The translations under genes and the position numbers were made by a program. The notes under the pieces are model-generated. The model saw only the letters and a program-made list of their open reading frames with translations, was not told the DNA's origin and did not search any database. From Symsagittifera roscoffensis (Eukaryota; Xenacoelomorpha; Acoela; Convolutidae), in NCBI RefSeq assembly GCF_963678635.1, contig NC_087065.1:30260252-30324251 (forward strand): a stretch of 64,000 bases of DNA, in the 5' to 3' direction. This document shows, piece after piece, positions 20,049-29,434 of the stretch (its first letter is position 1; each line of letters starts with the position of its first letter).

Positions 20049-21256
20049 TTGTTGACGCATTTACACATTATGTAGCAATTAACCCAGTACCACATTGTAA
20101 CGCTTATTACGCTTACACAACACTCTATGAACACTGGATAGCAAAATTCGGACTACCAGAAATTTTAGTTACAGACAACGGTACAGAATTCATAAATAAT
20201 GAAATTATCACACTATGTCATTTATATAACATTAAACACAAACCACGTACATCTCATGCACCTTGGACAAACGGCTTAGTCGAAGGTATGAACCGTTCAT
20301 TACAAGAATATCTTAGATGTATCATCAACGGAAATGATACAAAATATACCGAATGGTCAGCAGATGTAAAATTATTTCCCTTAGCGTATAATTCACAAAT
20401 TACGACAACTTTAGGAATGTCACCATACGAAATGGTTTTTAACCAAAAGCCACGCAAACCAATAATGTTTACAGCAAATTCTCATAAAAACGCACAAGGT
20501 TATTGTCAACCAAATAAAGACTCAATTTGTTATAACCTACCTTTACATACACACGATGAAGATCATTTTCATCACCCACAAATTCTTAAACTAGCCTCCG
20601 GTACACACACCGAATGGATTCTAAATAGAGATAAAAAACACAACGAAATTTATCAAAAAATAACAAAAAAGTTATTACAAAGACAAAATATTAATGAACA
20701 AATCAATTCACGTTTTACACCAGCCTCCGAATTAAAAATTGGAACATTTGTTTTAATACCTAATTTTAATACTCAAAAAGGAATTTCTAAAAAATTACAA
20801 CCCCTTCGAAAAGGACCATACCAAATAATTGCAAAACCCACTGATGTCACATATAAAATTACCGACTCAAACAAAAAAGAAATCGTTCAACATCGAAACA
20901 ACCTATTACCTTATTACCCAAAAGAATACGCACTCCGCGAATTAACTCAATTATATTCTTTCACAGGATTAAAAATCATTCAAAATGAACCACATCTGAA
21001 AAACACAGAACAAAATGATACCCCCACCGAAAATCAAAACACAAAATCAATCGCCACCAAAAACAATACACAAAACCATAAAGAATCCCCAAAACAAAGA
21101 AAAAATAGAAAAATGACCGAACAAATAATACCCCAAGAACAAATCGACAAATCAGAAAATAGAAAAACAACAAGACTCCGAAATCAACCACGTAAAAACT
21201 ATAAAATATTCATCCCCCAATCTAAAATTTTAAAGAAAGTGGAATTTCAAAAGTAA
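19994..21256 (+). pseudogene. Integrase: catalytic core and C-terminal domain, 5'-truncated by deletion
   Basis: The open frame can be read from 19994 (DTKGPIS-like entry to the core); the first ATG is at 20042. Counting from that ATG, the catalytic triad is intact: D5 (VIVDAFTHY), D45 (VTDNGTEF) and E81 (NGLVEGMNR), i.e. D,D-35-E. A C-terminal chromatin/DNA-binding region follows, with the LRKGPYQIIAKP motif near residue 257, then a Lys/Thr/Gln-rich tail. The N-terminal HHCC zinc domain is missing, so the protein is unlikely to integrate on its own. ORF length is 404 aa from the ATG. G-poor codon use is the same as in gag. Confidence 0.9.
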
Positions 21257-21854
21257 CTTTAACATTATACTTCACTATCTTGAAACCTTCGAAACATTTT
21301 TCATTTACATTTTTCAAAATAACATGCTGACAAGTACGTAATAATTCTAGTTCAAAATAGACCAATAGGATTCATCCAATCCGTCACTTTCTCTAACTCA
21401 AACTAAGACCAATTAGACGAATCATATAGAACTCCAGGCACATCTATAACTATAACTTTACGACCTCCAGGTCAAAAATAAGCAAACCACTCCAACTTGA
21501 CAACTAAAATAAATATCACCATAATACCGTACCCCTCCCTTATCTAATAACCCAAAGATCAACAATATTTCCCCAACTCAGACCACGAATACCCCCAAAA
21601 CAAATTTGTTAACTTAGCCTAAAGTAACAAAATGAACATTTTAATTAGCCTAAAGTATAAAAATCTCACCATACCCCGGATCATTTGACAAACAAAAATA
21701 AAGAAAAAGACGACCTCCCAGTCACCATGAAAATTGCCCCCAACAATTTTTTACAGAACTCAACCCACTTGTCAAAAAACTAATAAATAATCCGACCACA
21801 CTAGAAAATCGCCTCAAACAGCAAAAAACATTCGACCAAGAGATCATTTCTTAA
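21257..21854 (+). other. Noncoding spacer between integrase and the downstream ORF cluster
   Basis: About 600 bp with no open frame of note, rich in A and C. It may contain a splice acceptor or other signal for subgenomic mRNAs, but I cannot point to one with confidence. Confidence 0.4.
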
Positions 21855-22085
21855 ATGCTCTTCTCTCAATCAGTTACTCAAATACTCATAAATTTTAAAC
21901 ATTTTTTTACAATACTTGAAACCTTGATAATATTTCTTTTTGATATACTTGAATCTTTTCTAATAATCCTAATCATTTTTTGTAACATTTTTTTAATTTT
22001 CTACACTCTACTCGAACTATTCCTCCAACTTTCCAAAACCCTTGATTATATCCACAGGTACGATTCATATAACTTGTCTAAATGA
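21855..22085 (+). CDS. 76-aa hydrophobic ORF
   Basis: Residues 20-60 are an almost unbroken hydrophobic stretch (LIIFLFDILESFLIILII, then FCNIFLIFYTLLELF), enough for one or two membrane spans. The TGA stop overlaps the next ATG as ATGA at 22082-22085. GT at 22060 after CCACAG (CAG/GTACGA) could be a splice donor, so this could instead be a leader exon. No family recognised. Confidence 0.45.
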   Translation: MLFSQSVTQILINFKHFFTILETLIIFLFDILESFLIILIIFCNIFLIFYTLLELFLQLSKTLDYIHRYDSYNLSK

Positions 22086-22270
22086 TACGAAAAATTTTCA
22101 GTAGAACTGATATTTTTTTATTGTTTGTAATTTTCATAGCATTCTTATCATCCCTCATTTTGACAATATGTAAATGTATAAAGAAAGCAATCCTCACATT
22201 TGCCCTAGCAACAATCCTTCTAATTCTTTTTTTGGAAGAATATTATAATAAACACAAAATTTCTCACTAA
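22082..22270 (+). CDS. 62-aa ORF with two predicted membrane spans
   Basis: It begins in an ATGA overlap with the preceding ORF. Hydrophobic segments lie at about residues 11-28 (IFLLFVIFIAFLSSLILTI) and 36-50 (AILTFALATILLILFL), separated by a CKCIKK cytosolic-looking turn. Size and topology recall small viral ion-channel-like membrane proteins, but this is only analogy. Confidence 0.45.
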   Translation: MIRKIFSRTDIFLLFVIFIAFLSSLILTICKCIKKAILTFALATILLILFLEEYYNKHKISH

Positions 22271-22278
22271 AGTAATAA

Positions 22279-23412
22279 TTCAAAAAACTATCAAAAATTG
22301 CTACCCAAAAGTCACAAAGTCAGTCTTCACCGACATCATCCCAAGATAACCAAACACCACCTTCAATTACTCAAAATCCTCAAACATCTACACGAATTTC
22401 TTTTCAAGACAATCCATACACTTTTGAAGAACCACATGCTCGTTTATCAGAACCACTAGAACCAGTTCAACGACAAGCACCTTTAAGCGAACCAACATAT
22501 AACCTATACCCAACACTACCACAAGAACTAAGCAGAATAAGAAATCCTAGTCAAAACCAAAATACAGTCGAAATAAATAGACAAATTATACATCCTCGAC
22601 GAAACAGAAATTTTCAAACTCCACGAGTTCATTTTGATATACCTCAATCCCCATCACAAAACACTCCAGAAAACCCCATTGGTATATTACCAGAAACCCC
22701 TACGCTTCTTTCACAACGTAGCACCTCAAGCCTACCATCAGATTACTTAGGTTCAACACCAACATCTGAGCAAATACGTGAAAATCCTTTCAACCCCACA
22801 AACCAAACATCACGATTTCCATATTGGACTACACATTCATTTACACAAGGTGAACCAAATTTAGTCAATGACCCCATAGATATTTCTACGGATACAACAA
22901 CATCCTCATCACTACCAGAAACATTATCACTACCATCAACACCATCAATAAGCCAGATTTCACCACCACCTTTTAACTTAAATTTTCCAAATAATCTCGA
23001 CGCCAGATATCGAGAACAATCATCAATAAATATTCCTTTAAGACTAGATTGGAATACATTTACAGCACCTCCACCATTATTTGGACAACATCAAGAAAGT
23101 AACCGCCTTCATAACTGGGCACTTAATAGATTACAATATCGCCAAGATATTCACAACGATATCCGTGATCACAATATTCAAATACTCCAACAAAACAGTT
23201 TACAATTAAAGTTTGAAATCACAGTTAAGTTAAACAATATTACCCAACATCCCTACCCATTAAACCCACCTAACATAACAGCTCAATCACTACCACCACC
23301 GTTTATAACTACTGAAGTAATATACAAATACGACAGATATACCAAAAACACAATTGGCTACATTACATTTTATAATCCATACTCAGGATTATCATACACA
23401 TGTATATTCTAA
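22279..23412 (+). CDS. 377-codon open frame with no ATG, Pro/Ser/Thr-rich N-terminus
   Basis: The frame is open from the codon after a TAA (22276-22278) to TAA 23410-23412, and I find no in-frame ATG in it. Residues 1-250 are rich in Pro, Ser, Thr and Gln (for example SLPETLSLPSTPSISQIS). Residues about 260-377 look folded, with a helix (NRLHNWALNRLQYRQDIHND) and then beta-like, aromatic-rich sequence ending in a Tyr/Cys tail. It must be reached by splicing, frameshift or non-AUG initiation. Its stop overlaps the next ORF's start region by 13 bases. Codon use matches the element. Length without stops in AT-rich DNA argues strongly for coding. Function unknown. Confidence 0.7.
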   Translation, partial: FKKLSKIATQKSQSQSSPTSSQDNQTPPSITQNPQTSTRISFQDNPYTFEEPHARLSEPLEPVQRQAPLSEPTYNLYPTLPQELSRIRNPSQNQNTVEINRQIIHPRRNRNFQTPRVHFDIPQSPSQNTPENPIGILPETPTLLSQRSTSSLPSDYLGSTPTSEQIRENPFNPTNQTSRFPYWTTHSFTQGEPNLVNDPIDISTDTTTSSSLPETLSLPSTPSISQISPPPFNLNFPNNLDARYREQSSINIPLRLDWNTFTAPPPLFGQHQESNRLHNWALNRLQYRQDIHNDIRDHNIQILQQNSLQLKFEITVKLNNITQHPYPLNPPNITAQSLPPPFITTEVIYKYDRYTKNTIGYITFYNPYSGLSYTCIF

Positions 23413-24047
23413 AATTATTAATTTTTCTCCAACTCCTTTTTCTAGTAATCTCAAATCAAAACATAAACCCTTCCCCTCGTACAGGACCACAAGATTTATT
23501 AGTAACACATTACGATTGTGAAGAAAATGAACAAAAAACACTACATAAATATGCAATAAATCAAGTATCACAATGTGAAACAGAACCACAAGCTATAGAA
23601 ACCACAGATGTAATAGCAACACTCTATTCAAAAGCCCGAGCAACAACAGTTACAGGTTATAAATTCACAGCAACATTTTCCGAAAAGAAAGTACATTGTT
23701 CACAAGTCTCGAACGGAAACAAAAACCGACTTGACCATGAATCATTCTATCAAAGTAATATAGAACGTCTTTTACATCTCAATCCCGACGATTGTAAAAA
23801 TGAATTACTTAGACTAAACATCACACAAAATAAAAACTCCCAAAGAAAATTAGTTAATTTTCAAGTTTTTTCAGACTCTGTACATCAATCACAACTTGAA
23901 AGACACCAAGGACATATAAAACTAGACGAAAAATACCCGTATAACGGCGCACACGGACGATTAACCTATGACCTACACGATAAACATTGGATACCACACA
24001 TTGGTATAAATAACCCATCAAACTGCAAAGCAGACACAAAAAAATAA
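23400..24047 (+). CDS. Envelope-like glycoprotein, N-terminal part (215 aa) with signal peptide
   Basis: The ORF starts with an obvious signal peptide (residues 1-18, MYILKLLIFLQLLFLVIS) followed by a Cys-containing ectodomain with at least one N-glycosylation sequon (LNITQ). The start lies inside the end of the 377-codon ORF. The frame ends at TAA 24045-24047 immediately after a run of seven A residues. The neighbouring frame is open across that site into the 651-aa ORF, so the two were probably one envelope gene, or are joined by frameshifting at the A-run. Role: surface subunit for cell entry in retrovirus-like elements, inferred from position and topology. Confidence 0.7.
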   Translation: MYILKLLIFLQLLFLVISNQNINPSPRTGPQDLLVTHYDCEENEQKTLHKYAINQVSQCETEPQAIETTDVIATLYSKARATTVTGYKFTATFSEKKVHCSQVSNGNKNRLDHESFYQSNIERLLHLNPDDCKNELLRLNITQNKNSQRKLVNFQVFSDSVHQSQLERHQGHIKLDEKYPYNGAHGRLTYDLHDKHWIPHIGINNPSNCKADTKK

Positions 24048-24063
24048 AGGATACCAAGAAATA

Positions 24064-26019
24064 ATGTTTTTCGATTGGAAAATACAACTCGAAAAAATAC
24101 AACTAACACGAGATTTATCAGATAATACAATGATCTATCAAGGAATCCGATTACCTTGTAAAAATGATCAAGGTTATTGCGACCCTACAACGAGAACACA
24201 AGCAACAATTGTTTGGTTCCCCGAAGATACATGTACAACATTTCAAGTAGCAAAAATACACGCTCGTATGATAAAATTTCACGAAAAATATTTTATACAA
24301 TCAATTCCATATGAACAAGTCCATCCATCACGAAAACTAAGTTCTAATTTTAGAAACATAGACAATATAGAAAATAAATTGACACGTTTTCAAATATATC
24401 AAGAAACAGAACTTGCATGTAAATACAGAAACCCACTTCACAAAACACAATACTCCGAGATATTAGTTGAATACGAAAAAGGATTCGACATGACCACTGG
24501 AAAAGTAAAAATCGACCCATATGCCACAGGTCATCCTCTAAACGAAGGAACATCCTATATACCAGTTAATTTTGAAAAAAGCAACGGACAACCTGGTGGA
24601 CATCTAAAACCCCATGACACCAGAAGCACACGCTTACAAGAATTATCACTAATGAATACTACATATTTCGGTAATATCCACTATGATATTCATTTAGATA
24701 TGAAACTAGATTATACAATTAGCCGAATTTTTCAAGAAATGTCACTCTCCGAATTAGAAACACTACACCAACTATGCGAATTAGAACGAACACAAATATT
24801 ACAATCACTTGCACTAGCAGTATTAAAAATACCCTATGCAGGATACTTATTATCTGGAAATAGATCAAATTTTTTAGACTATGAAGGAAACATCTTATGG
24901 TTTTATACTTGTACTAAAAAAGTATCACCACTATACGTTTTTGAAGATAAACGATGTTATAAAAGAATCCCTATCTTTTATAAGAATAAAGTACATTTCG
25001 TGGATACACTTTCACGAAGAACCTATTTCTGGGATACCACAGTCCCATGTGGATCAGAAAACAGCCACAATGTAGTACAACTAAACCCTGATGAAAATAA
25101 ATATTATCTTCTCACTCCATATCCCACATTAATGCAATCACTCAAAAAATTTTCACCAGAAAGCATTCGCGCTATTGCTCGAAACCCAAATATAGACTTA
25201 CAATCAATAGGAATCTATTCAAAATCAGATATTCAACATCACATTAGAACACAACAATTCCAAGAATTATTAACACAAATGGACACTATACAAAGACAAT
25301 CAATAGACCAAAATTTACGCAAACTTGCAGAAACCGCAGGATTTGCCGATATCTACACGCAAGACTATAGCGGATATTTTAAAGACATTAAAGATTATAT
25401 ATATCTAAACGGTGAAAAATACCGTCCCCAAGATATATCACCAATTAACATTTTTAGCTTTGTTACACTCAAAAATGAGATCCTCGATTTTCTAGGATGG
25501 CCCTACTACATCTTAGAAAAATTGACTATTTTATACGCAATGTTTAACTTTATTGGATTTCTTTTCTCACTTTTAAAAGGAATCTACAACACATGTGCTA
25601 TACACACACAAGTAAACAGACAAGCAAGCGTAGCACGCATACTCTTTGCAGGATTTTTTGGAATCTTTTCTACATCTATAAACAAAATTCTTTTAGACGC
25701 ACAAATAAAAGAATATAACACAAAAATAGCAACACGACAAAATACATACGACGAAGAACATAACAATGTAGACATAACGCCAACGGCACCACAATTACCA
25801 GCCCTACCAAATAACCATCCACTATCCCTAGTCCCACGAAATTTTCGAAATTTAGCCATCACACATAATCCAAATTTTCGACTCACCACATCACAAAGTC
25901 CCATCCAACATATAATGACACACCAGTCACAAGATGATAATACTTATGAACAAATTATTGAACAACCCCATACCACCGCTTTTCAGTCTCAAAATAATCA
26001 TTTTTTTAGCCCACGATGA
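24064..26019 (+). CDS. Envelope-like glycoprotein, main part (651 aa) with C-terminal membrane anchor
   Basis: Residues 1-470 form a Cys-containing ectodomain (for example LPCKNDQGYC and WFPEDTC), with sequons such as MNTTYF and GNRSNF. A hydrophobic membrane anchor is at about residues 480-505 (TILYAMFNFIGFLFSLL), preceded by an aromatic, membrane-proximal GWPYYILEK. A second hydrophobic stretch is at about 525-545 (RILFAGFFGIFSTS). The last 100 residues are a polar, Pro/Asn/His-rich tail. This topology (ectodomain, anchor, tail) behind integrase marks an envelope gene. I cannot assign the fusion-protein class; similarity to arthropod viral glycoproteins captured by LTR elements should be tested by structure prediction. 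It ends in an ATGA overlap with the next ORF. Confidence 0.75.
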   Translation: MFFDWKIQLEKIQLTRDLSDNTMIYQGIRLPCKNDQGYCDPTTRTQATIVWFPEDTCTTFQVAKIHARMIKFHEKYFIQSIPYEQVHPSRKLSSNFRNIDNIENKLTRFQIYQETELACKYRNPLHKTQYSEILVEYEKGFDMTTGKVKIDPYATGHPLNEGTSYIPVNFEKSNGQPGGHLKPHDTRSTRLQELSLMNTTYFGNIHYDIHLDMKLDYTISRIFQEMSLSELETLHQLCELERTQILQSLALAVLKIPYAGYLLSGNRSNFLDYEGNILWFYTCTKKVSPLYVFEDKRCYKRIPIFYKNKVHFVDTLSRRTYFWDTTVPCGSENSHNVVQLNPDENKYYLLTPYPTLMQSLKKFSPESIRAIARNPNIDLQSIGIYSKSDIQHHIRTQQFQELLTQMDTIQRQSIDQNLRKLAETAGFADIYTQDYSGYFKDIKDYIYLNGEKYRPQDISPINIFSFVTLKNEILDFLGWPYYILEKLTILYAMFNFIGFLFSLLKGIYNTCAIHTQVNRQASVARILFAGFFGIFSTSINKILLDAQIKEYNTKIATRQNTYDEEHNNVDITPTAPQLPALPNNHPLSLVPRNFRNLAITHNPNFRLTTSQSPIQHIMTHQSQDDNTYEQIIEQPHTTAFQSQNNHFFSPR

Positions 26020-27821
26020 GCCGCCAACTTGGATCACTACACCGATCAAATTCCCACCCAACCAATCTTACCTCCCCAATCCCAATAATACCACTTTTTG
26101 CTTTTCCGCCACCCGATTTTCCACCTAGTAATGTAACATCAGGCATGAATTCCGACACTAATTCACACATCTCAGTTTTATATTCCATCTCACAACTCAA
26201 TAACCCGAATATTGAAACCCCCGATGAATTTGCCGACTCAGAACCATCCCCATCCAATAATTTTCATAACTCTTCTAATTTTTCTCAACCCCCTTTTCAA
26301 CCCATATTATCCAATAACCCTGACCCAATCACTCCCACACCCTCTTATGCTTCCCAAGTTACCCCAACCTACTCCTCATACCATTCTGACCAATCATCTC
26401 ATTCTCCAGACACCCCCCGAATCTCCCCAGAGCTAGATAATTTTATTACCCTTCAACAACAACCCTACCACCTTAATACCCCAACCATAAACCAAATCTC
26501 CTCCACAATAAATTCATCCAACCCCCCTACCCCTACACCCTCTTCAAATTATACTGAATCATTAGCACCATCATCCACATCAACTGAATCTTCACTCAAC
26601 ACTAATAGAGCTTACCGCACTTTTAAAAGAAAGTTCCCCAACCATCCTTTCCCAGCAAAACCAGGAACAGCCCGTGAATACATCAACCACCCCAAGCATA
26701 CTAACACAAAAGAATTTTTAGCCATCACCTTACCCTCATTCCCACAATACACCTTAAACACCCCCCACGACACTAACGAAACACGCAACTTTGTAGATGA
26801 ATACGTTTTAATGCCCACTCTCTCTTGGACCTCATATTATCATTTTACTAACCCTCTTTGCTTACCTTTATCTAACACTCACATCGATATAGAACGAAAT
26901 ACGGACATGCTATATCGACTCACTACACCACTAACCGCTAGACAATTTACTTACGTTGGATATAAAAAATCACTAAAAACACACACTGCACCTAGAGCTA
27001 ACGAATATACACTAGAATACTATGATCACAACATCATCAGAGCTAACCAAGATCAATTCTTAGACGACGATCGCTTCGCTAATCCACAAATTACCGAGAA
27101 ATTTTTCATCAAGACACCATATATATTTACACTAAACATCTTCGACCGAAAGTTTGATCACATTATTTCAGAAGCACTGACAGACACACAAGCATACGAA
27201 AGTTTCAAAGAACGCTTCCAAATATTTTCACTAACCTTTCATTTCCTTGCACCACACGAAAGAGATTTACACTGCTCACACGATATTATGTTGCGCACTA
27301 AACAAACCCACACATATAGTTATTATCGCTTCATCCAAAATCACTTTGACCTACACACACCCTCTAGACAACCACACCATCGTTTTCAATTCATTAATTC
27401 CAAATACACTTCACCATTTTTCCTAAATTTCACATATTGCATTAAAGATACTAACCTTCATGGTATTCTTCGTAATTATGACCCCATAACCCAAATGTAC
27501 ATCTTCTGTCCCATCACCAAGACCTTCAACGCCGAAGAATCCCGACCCTTCCTTATCCCGCACGAGTTTGTACAACCCATAGAAATCCCAATTTTAGAAT
27601 TCATCCACAACACTAAATTCAATCACAAATTATATAATCTAATCCAAAACACACCTTATGAGTTTGCAGTTGGCACTGAAGAACTAACCACTATTAAGGC
27701 ACTTCAATTGCTTTGGCCACTGCTTCAGACTAAAAATATCATCCGCATCTTAGCTAAACTACTAACAACTTCAGAACTAATTCACGACATCTTCCCCCAC
27801 GGTTTTTTCCCCGACGACTAA
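26016..27821 (+). CDS. 601-aa accessory ORF of unknown function
   Basis: The ATG sits in ATGA (26016-26019), overlapping the envelope stop, an arrangement typical of termination-reinitiation. Residues 1-195 are disordered-looking and rich in Pro, Ser, Thr and Asn. Residues about 200-601 look globular, with many aromatic and His residues (for example FVDEYVLMPTLSWTSYYHF) and no signal peptide or membrane span. I recognise no domain. The disordered-then-folded plan resembles the 377-codon ORF upstream. The coding strand is nearly free of G in places (none in 26461-26520). An intact 1.8-kb frame in a young element implies recent selection. Confidence 0.75.
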   Translation: MSRQLGSLHRSNSHPTNLTSPIPIIPLFAFPPPDFPPSNVTSGMNSDTNSHISVLYSISQLNNPNIETPDEFADSEPSPSNNFHNSSNFSQPPFQPILSNNPDPITPTPSYASQVTPTYSSYHSDQSSHSPDTPRISPELDNFITLQQQPYHLNTPTINQISSTINSSNPPTPTPSSNYTESLAPSSTSTESSLNTNRAYRTFKRKFPNHPFPAKPGTAREYINHPKHTNTKEFLAITLPSFPQYTLNTPHDTNETRNFVDEYVLMPTLSWTSYYHFTNPLCLPLSNTHIDIERNTDMLYRLTTPLTARQFTYVGYKKSLKTHTAPRANEYTLEYYDHNIIRANQDQFLDDDRFANPQITEKFFIKTPYIFTLNIFDRKFDHIISEALTDTQAYESFKERFQIFSLTFHFLAPHERDLHCSHDIMLRTKQTHTYSYYRFIQNHFDLHTPSRQPHHRFQFINSKYTSPFFLNFTYCIKDTNLHGILRNYDPITQMYIFCPITKTFNAEESRPFLIPHEFVQPIEIPILEFIHNTKFNHKLYNLIQNTPYEFAVGTEELTTIKALQLLWPLLQTKNIIRILAKLLTTSELIHDIFPHGFFPDD

Positions 27822-27824
27822 CAG

Positions 27825-27902
27825 GTAAGTATGAATTAAATGAATATTACTAACTAATTAAATATTAAAAAACTCACCATACTTTATTCATGTTTTCTTT
27901 AG
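27825..27902 (+). other. Predicted 78-nt spliceosomal intron just after the last stop codon
   Basis: The donor CAG/GTAAGT is a perfect consensus at 27822-27830. A consensus branch site TACTAAC is at 27848-27854. A pyrimidine tract TGTTTTCTTTAG ends the intron at 27902. The donor begins three bases after the TAA of the 601-aa ORF (27819-27821). Size, branch distance (about 49 bases) and motif quality are all typical of short animal introns. Confidence 0.65.
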
Positions 27903-29434
27903 ATTTTTAGCCTTCATCCGACGATCACCTACAAAAACCACAAAAGACAAATAAAAATCGCAAATTTCATCAAACAGATTTCAAAAATTCTATTAATCTC
28001 TTACACTTATAGATTTATAAATTTAATACCAATGCAATAAATTCATTTCTAAAATTTTCCCCACAAGCAGTAAATCTAATTATGATGAAAATTTGTAACT
28101 TAAAATTCCCCCATAACTAGCAGTAAATTTCCAAATTCTATGCAGTAAATTAATAAAATGCAAATGCAGTACTAACCTTTTGATATTCTCATTTATTCGC
28201 ACAGAAATTCTATCCACACTCGCACAGCTCGCCCACGAAGAATTGTTTAAAATAATGAATTTCAGTTTCAAGTTTTCACACTCAACAACTCTAACATATA
28301 ATAACATGTTTCAAACTTTCCTTTAACCCGGTTGGAAAGGAATCACATACTAAACAAAACTAACCAACGCAGCTTACTAAATACCACAAATCATAGAATA
28401 ACAGCATGACTAAGAAAAGGAAACCAACGGTACCCAAACCGGATTAACCCAGTTTAAAACTGGATAATTTATTCTTTTGAAGACTATTATAAAGTCTAAG
28501 AAAGAAATAATAAAACACAAAAAAGTCGAAAGACAAACCCATACCACGAACAATTTGCTTTTTGGAAAAAGGACATAACCAACAAGACATAAGAAAAACC
28601 ACAACAAACCCAACATAAAACGTTGTCACATAACAGGACCCCTCACAAAAACCGCATGAAATCATACTCCCACTCCTGGCCTAACCCACCAGGAAGGACG
28701 TCCTGAGCATGCTCTATAGCCGGCCTAACCCACCGTGCTACATCCACGCTTTGTGACCACACCTCTATTTTTAATAAGAGCTACTCAAGTGTGAGTAACT
28801 CTTCAAAATAACCGAACTAAAACAAAAAGCTTTTGTGAAAACAACTAACTAAAATCATAATTAAAAAATATTAAACTAATAAATGTTTTATAAAATGTAA
28901 ATTACATTATGCAATACATAGATCAGAATACAACACCAAGGACGAACATCTAAAGACAAAACGACCCCACTACACTCGAGAGAGAATGACCAACCACAAT
29001 CGATATGCCACTCACAATCACAACTCAAAGGATTTAGAGTACGACTTGACTTCGCAGAAAAGGACTTCATTGAACTAGACCAATGACCACCTCGATGTTC
29101 AAGTATACGTACAGATCCGAGTAACCAGGCATCCCCTCCACGCACAATCTCCACGCCATTCCCAAACTAGATCAGACACAAAAGAAGTTCTCCACGCAGA
29201 ACAGAAAAACCTGACATAGCCAACCATTCTGAAATCAGATTTGAGTTTGTTGCGAAGACTTAGTCGTTGTCACTAGAAGACACAACGTCTTATGTCTCTA
29301 ACTCCAGCTTCCTGGAACTTCTTTAACAAAAAGGAAACAGAAGAAGTAAGATGTTCGCCAAACACCAACGTCCATCATCCATCCTTCGAATTGCAGAAGA
29401 ACTATTCTAAAAAACTCTGTAAAACCCGGATGGG
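27903..29434 (+). other. 3' noncoding region of the LTR element
   Basis: No plausible gene. GCAGTAAAT recurs four times between about 28067 and 28150. A palindrome cluster lies at 28674-28714 (separate entry). The stretch just before the 3' LTR reads ACCCGGATGGG and may serve as a short polypurine tract (GGATGGG), though it is atypical. The region is long enough to hold RNA export or packaging signals. Confidence 0.5.
28674..28714 (+). promoter_or_regulatory. Stem-loop plus two adjacent perfect palindromes
   Basis: TCCTGG/CCAGGA pairs around a CCTAACCCA loop (28674-28694). It is followed immediately by AGGACGTCCT (28695-28704) and GAGCATGCTC (28705-28714), both perfect 10-bp palindromes. The loop phrase GCCTAACCCACC recurs at about 28723. 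This is locally GC-rich in a very AT-rich element, consistent with a conserved RNA structure such as a dimerisation or export signal. Confidence 0.5.

Noticed and set aside
25584-25904. Minus-strand ORF opposite the envelope tail
   Set aside because: Long antisense frames are expected where the plus strand lacks the relevant codons; no domain or start context supports it.
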